From Bacteroidales bacterium (GTDB lineage: Bacteria > Bacteroidota > Bacteroidia > Bacteroidales > F082), in NCBI GenBank assembly GCA_015709215.1, contig JACCQN010000008.1, positions 18,594-82,593 on the forward strand: a DNA stretch of 64,000 bases, written 5' to 3'. The notes under the pieces were generated by a model, which was given only the letters and a program-made list of their open reading frames with translations, ran no database searches and had not been told where the DNA came from. Position numbers and translations under genes: made by a program. Positions within the stretch are counted from its first letter, which is position 1, and each line of letters starts with the position of its first letter. Of the stretch, positions 1-7,222 are shown piece by piece.

Positions 1-342
1 TTAGAAGGTCAAAAAATCTCGTTCAGGAAGCTTTTTCATCAAATCTTACAGGATATTAATCAGCAAGTCAATCCAGCAGATATTGCCACAAAATTTCATA
101 ACACATTGGTAATTATCAATTTACAAATTTCAAAACTTATAAGAGAGCGAACAGGTATTAACAAAGTTATTCTATCGGGAGGTAGTTTTCAAAATGCATA
201 TTTATTGGAACAGACTGAACAAATACTTATGAATCAAGGTTTTGAAGTTTTTAGTCAGGAGAAAGTACCATCAAATGATGGTGGGGTTTCACTGGGTCAG
301 CTTGCTATTGCAGCAAAAAGGAGACAGCAAGGAAACTGCTGA
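1..342 (+). CDS. hypF: HypF carbamoyltransferase, C-terminal part (truncated by window edge)
   Basis: The reading frame is open from the first base and ends at TGA 340-342, so only the last 113 residues are in the window. The segment has the signature of the HypF Kae1-like C-terminal domain: KVILSGGSFQNAYL, then VPSNDGGVSLGQ and a short Ala/Lys tail. HypF uses carbamoyl phosphate and ATP to make thiocarbamoyl-HypE, the source of the cyanide ligands of the [NiFe]-hydrogenase active site, in the cytoplasm. That predicts a [NiFe] hydrogenase and further hyp genes upstream of the window. The next gene is a nickel/cobalt transporter, which fits. The TsaD/Kae1 family shares this fold, but the spacing of the GG..QN and NDGG motifs is that of HypF. 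Confidence 0.88.
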   Translation, partial: LEGQKISFRKLFHQILQDINQQVNPADIATKFHNTLVIINLQISKLIRERTGINKVILSGGSFQNAYLLEQTEQILMNQGFEVFSQEKVPSNDGGVSLGQLAIAAKRRQQGNC

Positions 343-383
343 AAGGTAAACTAATTTAGAATTGTTCTTAGCTTGTCAAGGTC

Positions 384-412
384 TTGAATTATAAACATTA
401 GCTTTATTTTTG
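384..412 (+). promoter_or_regulatory. Bacteroidetes-type promoter of the nickel transporter gene
   Basis: A -7 box TATTTTTG (405-412) matches TAnnTTTG exactly. A TTG at 384-386 lies 18 bases upstream, the usual place of the -33 element. The ATG at 430 follows 17 bases after the box. The transporter can therefore be transcribed separately from hypF. Confidence 0.55.
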
Positions 413-429
413 TCACAAATCCGTTTCAG

Positions 430-1197
430 ATGGTTGATAATTTGATTTACATTTTGCTACATGCTGATCATCAGCATCATTATGCTGTTTCTGCACCTTT
501 TTTAATTGGATTGTTTGCCAGTGTGATGCATGTTGTTTCCGGTCCGGATCATTTGGCAGCTGTGACTCCGCTTGCCATCGAAAACAAATTGAAGTCGTGG
601 ACAATCGGCTTAGGTTGGGGATTGGGTCATACTTTCGGAATGTTGTTAATCGGTATGCTTTTTATCTTTTTCAAGAATTATATACCATTGGATGCCATTT
701 CAGCGTATAGCGAGATGTTGGTTGGTTTGGTTCTGATTGGCATTGGTTTGTGGGCTTTCTGGCGTATTTTTTTTCGTTCTAAAGCAACACATGCTCATCC
801 TCACAGCCATATTACCAGGCAAGGAGAAGTTGTTACACATATACATAAACATGTTCATCCGGCTCAAAATCAGCATACTCACATACATGCTAAACGGATC
901 AATCAAAATGTATTTTCAGCGCTAATCATTGGATTAATCCACGGGCTGGCAGGTGTTTCGCATTTATTAGGTGTACTGCCAACACTTGCTTTTACCTCCA
1001 ATATCGATTCAGCACTTTACCTTTCCGGTTTTGGCATTGGAACGATTGCTTCTATGGTAGTATTTTCATTTTTGCTTGGTTTTGTTTCCTATCAGTCAAG
1101 TGAAAAAGCTAAACCCATTATTTTTAAAACGATACAATTCACAGGTGCCTTTGCTTCGCTGGCAGTTGGTGTTTATTGGATTACCTTAACCCTTTGA
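430..1197 (+). CDS. Nickel/cobalt transporter of the UreH/RcnA-like family
   Basis: This 255-residue integral membrane protein has about six hydrophobic segments. The first half carries SGPDHLAAVTPL and GLGWGLGHTFG, the second half LIHGLAGVSHLLG; such His/Asp-containing helix motifs mark NiCoT-, UreH- and RcnA-type transporters. The central loop (about residues 118-155) is very rich in histidine (repeated HxH, HPHSH and HTHIH), a likely metal-gathering segment facing the cytoplasm or periplasm. It starts 87 bases after hypF, whose product helps build a nickel enzyme. Uptake for hydrogenase assembly is the natural inference, but RcnA relatives export Ni/Co, so the direction is not settled by sequence. 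The first ATG fits the promoter just upstream. Confidence 0.75.
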   Translation: MVDNLIYILLHADHQHHYAVSAPFLIGLFASVMHVVSGPDHLAAVTPLAIENKLKSWTIGLGWGLGHTFGMLLIGMLFIFFKNYIPLDAISAYSEMLVGLVLIGIGLWAFWRIFFRSKATHAHPHSHITRQGEVVTHIHKHVHPAQNQHTHIHAKRINQNVFSALIIGLIHGLAGVSHLLGVLPTLAFTSNIDSALYLSGFGIGTIASMVVFSFLLGFVSYQSSEKAKPIIFKTIQFTGAFASLAVGVYWITLTL

Positions 1198-1200
1198 TCG

Positions 1201-1983
1201 ATGCATAGAATTAAAATTACTTCATTTCTTATCTTACTTTTTCTAAGCAACCAACTCATCGCACAACAGAAAATTCCTGCTCAGCGTTGGTACACTGGTT
1301 TGAGTGTGGGAGCTGGTATTACTGATATAAGCAGCGGAACAACTGATATTCGGGTAATAAATAGCAATGGTTTTGTAGGAGGTCCATTTTTGCAATATCA
1401 AATAAATGAGCAATTTTCAGTGAGAGTTGGGGCAGAATTTGATTCTCGTGAGTTTGGTATGGAAGTATATTATCAGGGAATGCGTTATACTGACACTTCT
1501 ACACATGTTTGCTACAGCTGCCGCTATTCATACGAAAACACACACACCAGTTATTACCTCACTTTTCCATTATTATTGCAATATAGTCAGTACAGAAACA
1601 AGTTTGGGCTCACGATAAAAGGTGGTGTCTATTATTCACTACTTCTAATTTCATATCAGGATGGTTTTGAGGAACTTTATATAGATCCGGAGGAAGGACT
1701 TCCTTTTTACCAAATTGACAATTCAATTGAGCCCGGACATTTTATAAACCAATACAAAGGTGAAGCTTTGAATGTTATGAACACTTATGATGCTGGTATC
1801 ATGCTTGGATTAGGTGGGACTTATGCTTTAAATAATAAGCTGGCGCTGCTTTTAGAAGGTAATTTGCAAGTTGGATTTCAGGGAGTATTCGAAAACCCCG
1901 GTATGATAAGCCTGATACACAGAGCTTTTCAGCTTAGAGGTGGACTAATTTACCGATTAACCAGGAATCGAATCGTACAATAA
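1201..1983 (+). CDS. Outer membrane beta-barrel protein (porin/PorT-like), function unknown
   Basis: The 260-residue product begins with a signal peptide (residues 1-21, cleavage after LIAQ). Alternating hydrophobic/polar strands follow, typical of an 8- to 12-strand outer membrane barrel, and the last strand ends in LIYRLTRN. Strands such as WYTGLSVGAGI, FLQYQINEQFSVRVGAEF and GIMLGLGGTYAL resemble the beta-barrel domains abundant in Bacteroidetes. A loop near residues 100-110 holds a CxxC-like pair (VCYSC). The ATG begins three bases after the transporter stop, so the two genes are almost certainly co-transcribed. A role in metal passage is only a guess from position. Confidence 0.6.
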   Translation: MHRIKITSFLILLFLSNQLIAQQKIPAQRWYTGLSVGAGITDISSGTTDIRVINSNGFVGGPFLQYQINEQFSVRVGAEFDSREFGMEVYYQGMRYTDTSTHVCYSCRYSYENTHTSYYLTFPLLLQYSQYRNKFGLTIKGGVYYSLLLISYQDGFEELYIDPEEGLPFYQIDNSIEPGHFINQYKGEALNVMNTYDAGIMLGLGGTYALNNKLALLLEGNLQVGFQGVFENPGMISLIHRAFQLRGGLIYRLTRNRIVQ

Positions 1984-1995
1984 TATCCTTAATTC

Positions 1996-2583
1996 ATGCG
2001 TCAAGGTTGGAACAGTTAAACCTTTATCGACGTGTGCTTCTGAATTATCAAAAACTGGATAATACCTAAATTTATTTGCATAATCAGTCACGTTTTCTCA
2101 AAACAAATGCCGCTACTTTTCGGCACGAACCTGATGTTAATTGGAGTTGAAGTCGATTTTTATAAAAGATACGTTTTATCGAACTGGTCGAAACAACTCG
2201 TAATGTCATCGCTCTTGAAAATATCAAAAAAATTGTCTTTGTAAGCATTGGTGAGCTTAGACGAGCTGTTACTGATTACTTTAATCAAAATAACACGCGA
2301 TTTCAGGTTGAAGCAAATTTCGTTTTGGCAATCAGACGATTAATCAGGTAATGGTAAACCTGCCGGCAGTGATAAACAGACTGGGAATCAAAATTTGTGT
2401 TGTCGCAGTAACCGTTGAATATGCCAAAGAAATCAGCATGACATTAGCACATTTCAGTGTTCTGGGTTTTCTGAATTTTAGCTCAGCCCTTTTACAGCTA
2501 CCTGAAATATATACCTTGAAAACTATGATATGATCACTAAACTTGAAAAAATCGCTTATTTTATGAATAAGCATATTAAATAA
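1996..2583 (+). pseudogene. Remnant of a Rex-type redox-sensing repressor
   Basis: No long frame exists here, yet translating the three forward frames in turn rebuilds a Rex-like protein in the right order. The winged-helix part (2001-2066, stop at 2067, then 2070-2147) reads LYRRVLLNYQKL and RFLKTNAAT. Frame +1 at 2131 gives LMLIGVEVDFYKRYVLSN. Then comes LVETTRNVIALENIKKIVF and GELRRAV (Rossmann start, 2181-2350). A third frame (2333-2532) gives INRLGIKICVVAVTVEYA and LGFLNFSSALLQLP. A last shift at about 2518 gives ENYDMITKLEKIAYFM, ending at TAA 2583. At least four frame changes and three in-frame stops are needed, so the gene is dead unless the assembly is faulty. Rex senses NADH/NAD+ and often controls fermentative and hydrogenase genes, notable next to hypF. 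The minus-strand frame across 2344-2574 is a shadow of this remnant. Confidence 0.72.
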
Positions 2584-2607
2584 GGATTTTAAGTTCCGTC
2601 CTAAACC

Positions 2608-3429
2608 CTAATTTTTTGCAAACGGAGCATCAGGCTCTTTAGCCATATGATTGTAAACCAGCTTATCCACTAAAGCAGGGAAAAATTTATTCAGCATCAC
2701 CGTCAGTTTACCTTGTGAAGTAAGAACAAGTGTCCGTTTACGTTTTTCGATGGCGTTAATAACATGAATAGCAACCTCTTCGGCCGACATCATTTTTGAT
2801 TCATCTCTGGGGGATTCGCCTTGCTGACTGCCATCAGCTGCCAAAGCCGTATTCCGGATGTTAGAGGCAGTGAACCCTGGATAGGCCATTAAAACATGAA
2901 GACCTGTGTATAAATTTTCAATGCGTAATGATTCCATAAATCCCTGCATGGCAAACTTTGAAGCTGAGTAACCAGTACGAGCAGGCAATCCTTTGATACC
3001 GGCCACAGATGATATCCCAGCAACGCTTCCTTTTTGTGTGAGCAGATAAGGCAAAGCAAATTTTGTACAATAAACAGCGCCCCAAAAATTTACATCCATC
3101 AAACGCTGCAAAACCGCTGTATCTGTATCAACAAAAAGTGCACGCATAGAAATACCCGCATTATTTATCAACACATCAATTTGTCCGTAGGCCTTAACTG
3201 TTTCTGCAATAAGATGCTCGCAATCAGACATTACTGAAACATCCGTCTGGCAAATTTTAACTGGAATATTGTCCTTTTCCAAAATAAGGGAAAGGGCTTC
3301 AAGTTTTTTGATGTTTCTGGCTGCAAGCATTAAACTGGCTCCACGAGAAGCTGCTTCAAAGGCCATTGCCTTACCTATTCCCGATGAAGCACCAGTAATT
3401 ATTACGACTTTCTTTTTTAAGTTTTCCAT
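2608..3429 (-). CDS. Short-chain dehydrogenase/reductase (SDR family)
   Basis: This 273-residue classical SDR has the cofactor motif TGASSGIG (residues 13-20), an NAGIS motif near residue 91, and the active-site YSASK motif near residues 154-158, preceded by a GISSVAGIKG strand with the catalytic serine. The Arg-containing stretch AARN after the second strand suggests NADP(H). The substrate cannot be named. The C-terminal part (RTLVLTSQGKLTVMLNKFFP) resembles membrane-associated SDRs acting on lipid or sterol-like carbonyls. It is divergently oriented to the aminotransferase, and about 115 bases separate their starts. ATG 3427-3429 gives the usual N-terminus just before the Rossmann strand. 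Confidence 0.85.
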   Translation of the reverse strand: MENLKKKVVIITGASSGIGKAMAFEAASRGASLMLAARNIKKLEALSLILEKDNIPVKICQTDVSVMSDCEHLIAETVKAYGQIDVLINNAGISMRALFVDTDTAVLQRLMDVNFWGAVYCTKFALPYLLTQKGSVAGISSVAGIKGLPARTGYSASKFAMQGFMESLRIENLYTGLHVLMAYPGFTASNIRNTALAADGSQQGESPRDESKMMSAEEVAIHVINAIEKRKRTLVLTSQGKLTVMLNKFFPALVDKLVYNHMAKEPDAPFAKN

Positions 3430-3527
3430 GACTTTTTTTCTGCTGATTCTTTCTAATTAAAAACACAAAATAACGGAATTTGCACGTACGGTTAAAGATC
3501 AGCCCTCCATGCATTTTTAAAAATTCA

Positions 3528-3535
3528 TAGCTTTG
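3528..3535 (+). promoter_or_regulatory. -7 promoter box of the aminotransferase gene
   Basis: TAGCTTTG matches the Bacteroidetes -7 consensus TAnnTTTG. It overlaps the TTG codon at 3533, the upstream-most possible start of the downstream frame. Transcription should begin near 3541, which favours ATG 3545 or 3548 as the real start. No clear TTTG -33 element was seen. Confidence 0.4.
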
Positions 3536-3547
3536 CTCAAAAAAATG

Positions 3548-4741
3548 ATGCTCACAAACAGACAACTTTTCCAGCAATATCTTGGACTGCCTTCAGTTGT
3601 TAATGATCCTATTGAAATTGTTCGTGCTGCCGGAATTTATCTCTACGACGATAAAGGTCATCAATATGTAGATCTCGTTTCGGGTGTTGCTGTAAGTAAT
3701 ACCGGACACCTTCATCCTCATGTCGTTAACGCTATCAAGAGCCAGCTCGACAAATATATGCACACCATGGTTTACGGAAAATTTGTTCAGGCTCCGCAAG
3801 TTCAACTGGCTCAGAAACTTTCTGATCTTTTGCCGGATAATCTCCAAAGCATCTATTTTGTAAATTCTGGTAGCGAAGCAGTTGAAGGTGCATTAAAACT
3901 GGCAAAACGGCTGTCGGGCAGGCCAGAAATGATCAGCTTTAAAAATTCCTATCACGGAGGCACTGCGGGGGCTTTGTCTATGCTTGGACACGAAGGATTA
4001 AAGCAGGCTTTCAGACCGCTTTTACCAGCTGTTAAACACCTCGAATTTAATAACTTCGAACAGCTTAATATAATTAATCAGCAAGCAGCTTGCGTATTAG
4101 TGGAGCCGATTCAGGCCGAAGCTGGCATCATTTTGCCACAGCCCGGATTTTTACAAGCCCTTCGTAAGCGTTGTAATGAAACAGGCACTTTATTGATTTT
4201 TGATGAAATACAAATGGGATTTGGACGAACCGGGACCTTATTTGCTTTCCAACAACTTGACGTAATCCCGGATATTTTATGCATGGCAAAAGCTATGGGA
4301 GGCGGATTGCCACTGGGTGCATTTGCTGCTTCAAAACAGATGATGAATGCCTTCACTTTCCAGCCGGAGTTAGGTCATATCACTACTTTTGGTGGCCATC
4401 CCGTAAGCTGTGCTGCCTCGTTGGCCTCTTTGGAAGTGCTAATAAATGAAAAATTAATTGAACAGGCCGATGCCAAAGGAAAAGCATTTGAAGATATACT
4501 GCAAAACGTGAGGATGATCAAAGAAATTCGTCGAAAAGGACTGATGCTGGGTATTGAACTCGAACCAGAAATCCCAATTGAAAAGCTTTTAAAACACTTG
4601 CAAAAACACAAACTTATTGTCGATCAGTTTCTATTTCATGCGCATGCCTTCAGAATTGCTCCACCTTTAACTATAAGCCACGACGAAATCAATAAAGTAT
4701 CTGCAATGATTCTGGAAGCGCTTAATACTTTCAAATATTGA
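3548..4741 (+). CDS. Class III PLP aminotransferase (acetylornithine/ornithine aminotransferase-like)
   Basis: The 397-residue fold-type I PLP enzyme has an aminotransferase class III signature: NSGSEAVEGALKLAK (phosphate-binding loop), LIFDEIQMGFGRTG (the Asp that pairs with the pyridine nitrogen) and CMAKAMGGGLPLGAF with the Schiff-base lysine near residue 248. A dimer-interface TTFGGHPVSCAA segment follows. The family transfers the terminal amino group of ornithine, acetylornithine, GABA or similar substrates to 2-oxoglutarate in the cytosol. In Bacteroidetes this subgroup is usually annotated only as aspartate aminotransferase family, so I give no symbol. Three starts are possible (TTG 3533, ATG 3545, ATG 3548). 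The promoter box and the MLTNRQLF N-terminus favour 3548. Confidence 0.85.
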   Translation: MLTNRQLFQQYLGLPSVVNDPIEIVRAAGIYLYDDKGHQYVDLVSGVAVSNTGHLHPHVVNAIKSQLDKYMHTMVYGKFVQAPQVQLAQKLSDLLPDNLQSIYFVNSGSEAVEGALKLAKRLSGRPEMISFKNSYHGGTAGALSMLGHEGLKQAFRPLLPAVKHLEFNNFEQLNIINQQAACVLVEPIQAEAGIILPQPGFLQALRKRCNETGTLLIFDEIQMGFGRTGTLFAFQQLDVIPDILCMAKAMGGGLPLGAFAASKQMMNAFTFQPELGHITTFGGHPVSCAASLASLEVLINEKLIEQADAKGKAFEDILQNVRMIKEIRRKGLMLGIELEPEIPIEKLLKHLQKHKLIVDQFLFHAHAFRIAPPLTISHDEINKVSAMILEALNTFKY

Positions 4742-4840
4742 TTATATGAAATTGATATAATAGTATATATTTCAACGTATTAACAGATTAAAGTCAGTCT
4801 TAATTAACAAATATATTCCCCAAAAACCTAAGGTTAGAAA

Positions 4841-5220
4841 ATGAATAGCAATGCCATAAACCTCTTCGCCTTATTTTCAAAAAAGAAAATTATTCCTTTG
4901 ATTATTTTTTTGGTCTTTCATTTCTCAGGCATTACCCAAACTAGAGTTCTTACTATTCCTGGAGGCGCCATTCATTGCAAAATAAGCAAAGTTCCGATGA
5001 AAGAATTCAGGTGTATTATTCGTAAAATTTTCACTGGAATTCAAGAATATAGCAAGATTTTTTATCTCAATTGCCTCACTGAATTTTATTTGTCAATCTC
5101 TGGTTTGGAAACAGCAACAACCTAAATTTAATTTCACTTAAACAAATCTACCAAAAGGGAATTATCTAATTCAAATAAACAATCAGATAAAATAAGATGG
5201 TATAAACTGTTGATTATAAA
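4841..5220 (+). pseudogene. Probable decayed T9SS-secreted protein remnant
   Basis: The 489-base gap between the aminotransferase and aat holds one 94-codon frame (4841-5125) starting with a plausible signal peptide (KKIIPLIIFLVFHFSGITQT). After it the reading becomes uncharacteristic and ends early. Just downstream, in another frame near 5143-5185, the bases encode LPKGNYLIQINNQIK, which looks like the last strand of a T9SS type A sorting domain. The simplest reading is a secreted Por-sorted protein that lost most of its body by deletion and frameshift. The similarity is short, so a spurious frame is quite possible. Confidence 0.3.
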
Positions 5221-5230
5221 TTAGTAAAAT

Positions 5231-5932
5231 ATGCAGTTAATTTTTGACCTTTACTTTCCTCCTGTCAATCAGGCAAATGAAGCAGGCTTACTCGCAATTG
5301 GCGGAGAGGTTAGTCCGGGAAATCTGCTATTAGCTTATTCCAAAGGAATTTTTCCTTGGTACAGTGATGATGAACCCGTGATGTGGTGGTCGCCTAATCC
5401 GAGAATGGTTTTGAAACCAGAAGATTATAAAGCCTCAAAAAGCCTGAAAAAACTGGTTCGTGAAGGCAATTACAATTTAGGAATCGACACCTCTTTCGAA
5501 GAAGTGATGTATCAATGTGGGCATAATCCGCGCAAGGGACAACAGGGAACTTGGATAACACCAGAGTTGACAGCCAGTTTTGTGACCTTGCATCGTTTGG
5601 GATTTGCTCATTCTTTTGAGATTTTTATGGATAAAAAACTTGTTGGAGGACTGTATGGTCTTTCTATCGGGAAAGTTTTTTTTGGAGAATCAATGTTTTT
5701 TAAGGTTCCAAATGCATCCAAACTCGCTTTTTATCATCTTATCGCATTTTTAATACAAAATGATTTCAAACTTGTTGATGCCCAGCAGGAAACGCCCCAC
5801 TTAAAAAGTCTTGGCGCCTATCCTATTACTCGAGAAGACTTTTTGGAACTTTTGAATGTGTACGTTTGTGAGCCAAGTTTATGCGGCAACTGGGGGACAA
5901 ATCATCTGCGAAAATTTACTTTAAGTTTCTAA
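5231..5932 (+). CDS. aat: Leucyl/phenylalanyl-tRNA-protein transferase
   Basis: This 233-residue cytosolic enzyme attaches Leu or Phe from aminoacyl-tRNA to proteins with N-terminal Lys or Arg, marking them for ClpS/ClpAP degradation in the N-end rule pathway. The family signature is clear: GLLAIGGEVSPGNLLLAY followed by GIFPWYSDDEPVMWWSPNPR near residues 18-58. Later come TWITPELTASFVTLHRLGFAHS and GGLYGLSIGKVFFGESMF. The C-terminal DAQQETPHLKSLGA segment is also conserved. Length and start agree with the family. It stands alone after a gene-poor stretch, and guaD follows after 42 bases. Confidence 0.95.
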   Translation: MQLIFDLYFPPVNQANEAGLLAIGGEVSPGNLLLAYSKGIFPWYSDDEPVMWWSPNPRMVLKPEDYKASKSLKKLVREGNYNLGIDTSFEEVMYQCGHNPRKGQQGTWITPELTASFVTLHRLGFAHSFEIFMDKKLVGGLYGLSIGKVFFGESMFFKVPNASKLAFYHLIAFLIQNDFKLVDAQQETPHLKSLGAYPITREDFLELLNVYVCEPSLCGNWGTNHLRKFTLSF

Positions 5933-5974
5933 ATCTACAATCTCAGGCTTTTCGTATTTTTACAAAAAAAATTC

Positions 5975-6460
5975 ATGCAAGACGAAAGTAAAAGGCACGA
6001 ATATTTCATGAAGATGGCCATTGATCTGGCTGCTTCAAACCTTGAATCAGGAGATGGAGGTCCATTTGGGGCAGTTGTGGTAAGAAATGGAGAAATAGTT
6101 GGAAAAGGATCAAATCAGGTAACCTCAACCAACGATCCCACTGCTCATGCTGAAGTAGTTGCCATTAGAGATGCCTGTAAAAACTTAAACTCCTTTCAAT
6201 TAGAGGATTGTGAAATTTATGCAAGCTGCGAACCCTGCCCTATGTGTTTAGGAGCAATCTATTGGGCCAGAGCCAAAAAACTATATTTTGCAGCATCGCG
6301 CGAAGATGCCTCTATGGCCGGATTTGATGATTCATACATCTACGAGCAAGTGCCGCTAAAACCTGAAAAGCGTGATTTAAAAACTGTTCAATTAATGAAA
6401 CAACAGGCTGTTAAGGTTTTTGAATTATGGACTGAAAATGAGCTGAAGATTCCTTACTGA
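5975..6460 (+). CDS. guaD: Guanine deaminase, cytidine-deaminase fold (GuaD type)
   Basis: The 161-residue protein converts guanine to xanthine and ammonia in purine salvage. The zinc site of the CDA fold is complete: HAE at residues 58-60 (His ligand and catalytic Glu) and PCPMC with Cys88 and Cys91. It matches the Bacillus GuaD subgroup rather than TadA: GGPFGAVVV near residue 28, STNDPTAHAE, a C-terminal MAGFDDSYIY motif, and a tail ending near ELKIPY that in this family closes the partner's active site by domain swap. The TGA stop overlaps the ATG of the sirtuin gene by one base, so the two are translationally coupled. Confidence 0.92.
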   Translation: MQDESKRHEYFMKMAIDLAASNLESGDGGPFGAVVVRNGEIVGKGSNQVTSTNDPTAHAEVVAIRDACKNLNSFQLEDCEIYASCEPCPMCLGAIYWARAKKLYFAASREDASMAGFDDSYIYEQVPLKPEKRDLKTVQLMKQQAVKVFELWTENELKIPY

Positions 6461-7218
6461 TGCAAAAGCCCAACCCTTTTCTTGCAGAAGCCGCCCTTAG
6501 AATAAAATCAGCAAAACATGCTGTTGCTTTTACTGGTGCTGGCATTTCTGCGGAAAGTGGCATCCCGCCATTTCGGGGTGAAGGCGGGATTTGGAACACT
6601 TATGATCCAATTGTATTAGACATCAGGTATTTCATTAATAATTATGAAGCATCATGGAAAGCAATAAAAGCAATCTTTTACGACTTTTTGAGCGACAAAT
6701 ATCCGAACAATGCTCATAAAACACTTGCAACCTGGGAATTAGAAGGGATCATTCAAACCATCATCACTCAAAATATAGATAACCTTCATCAGGAAGCCGG
6801 ATGCATTAAAGTAATTGAATATCACGGTAATGCACAGCGTTTGATTTGTTTGGATTGTCAAAATTATTTTGAAGTAAAGCAGTGGGTCTTTCATGCGAAA
6901 GCACCCCGTTGCCCGAAATGTAATGGCAAATTAAAACCAGATTTCATATTTTTTGGCGAACGCATTCCAGAGCAAGCCAGCTTTAAGGCATTGGAAGCTG
7001 CTGAAAACAGCGACCTGATGCTACTCATCGGCGCTTCCGGTGAAGTTTCGCCCGCAAATCAATTACCGATGATTGCTGCTCGAAACGGTGCCTATATCAT
7101 TGAAGTGAACACCGAAAAAACCCTATTTACCTCCTCAATAGTCGATCTTGCCCTTAGGGGCTCATCGGCGAAAATATTACACCAAATTGCTGAATTAATG
7201 AATGATACAAAAGAATAA
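6460..7218 (+). CDS. cobB: NAD-dependent protein deacylase, SIR2 family
   Basis: This 252-residue sirtuin removes acetyl or other acyl groups from lysines using NAD+, giving nicotinamide and O-acyl-ADP-ribose. Visible motifs are GAGISAESGIPPFRG (residues 26-40), TQNIDNLH (103-110), catalytic His122 in YHGNAQ, and a zinc ribbon with Cys130, Cys133, Cys151 and Cys154. They are followed by KPDFIFFGE and a GASGEVSPAN NAD-binding loop. Bacterial CobB and SIRT5-like enzymes often carry Ala, Tyr and Arg residues that choose succinyl substrates; here the helix reads WNTYDP without a clear Tyr-Arg pair, so plain deacetylation is more likely. The start overlaps guaD. Confidence 0.93.
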   Translation: MQKPNPFLAEAALRIKSAKHAVAFTGAGISAESGIPPFRGEGGIWNTYDPIVLDIRYFINNYEASWKAIKAIFYDFLSDKYPNNAHKTLATWELEGIIQTIITQNIDNLHQEAGCIKVIEYHGNAQRLICLDCQNYFEVKQWVFHAKAPRCPKCNGKLKPDFIFFGERIPEQASFKALEAAENSDLMLLIGASGEVSPANQLPMIAARNGAYIIEVNTEKTLFTSSIVDLALRGSSAKILHQIAELMNDTKE

Positions 7219-7222
7219 CATC

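Noticed and set aside
2344..2574. Minus-strand frame opposite the end of the Rex remnant
   Set aside because: It is the antisense of the Rex C-terminal region and has no family likeness of its own.
3533..3547. TTG start for the aminotransferase
   Set aside because: It overlaps the promoter box; ATG 3545/3548 gives the usual N-terminus.
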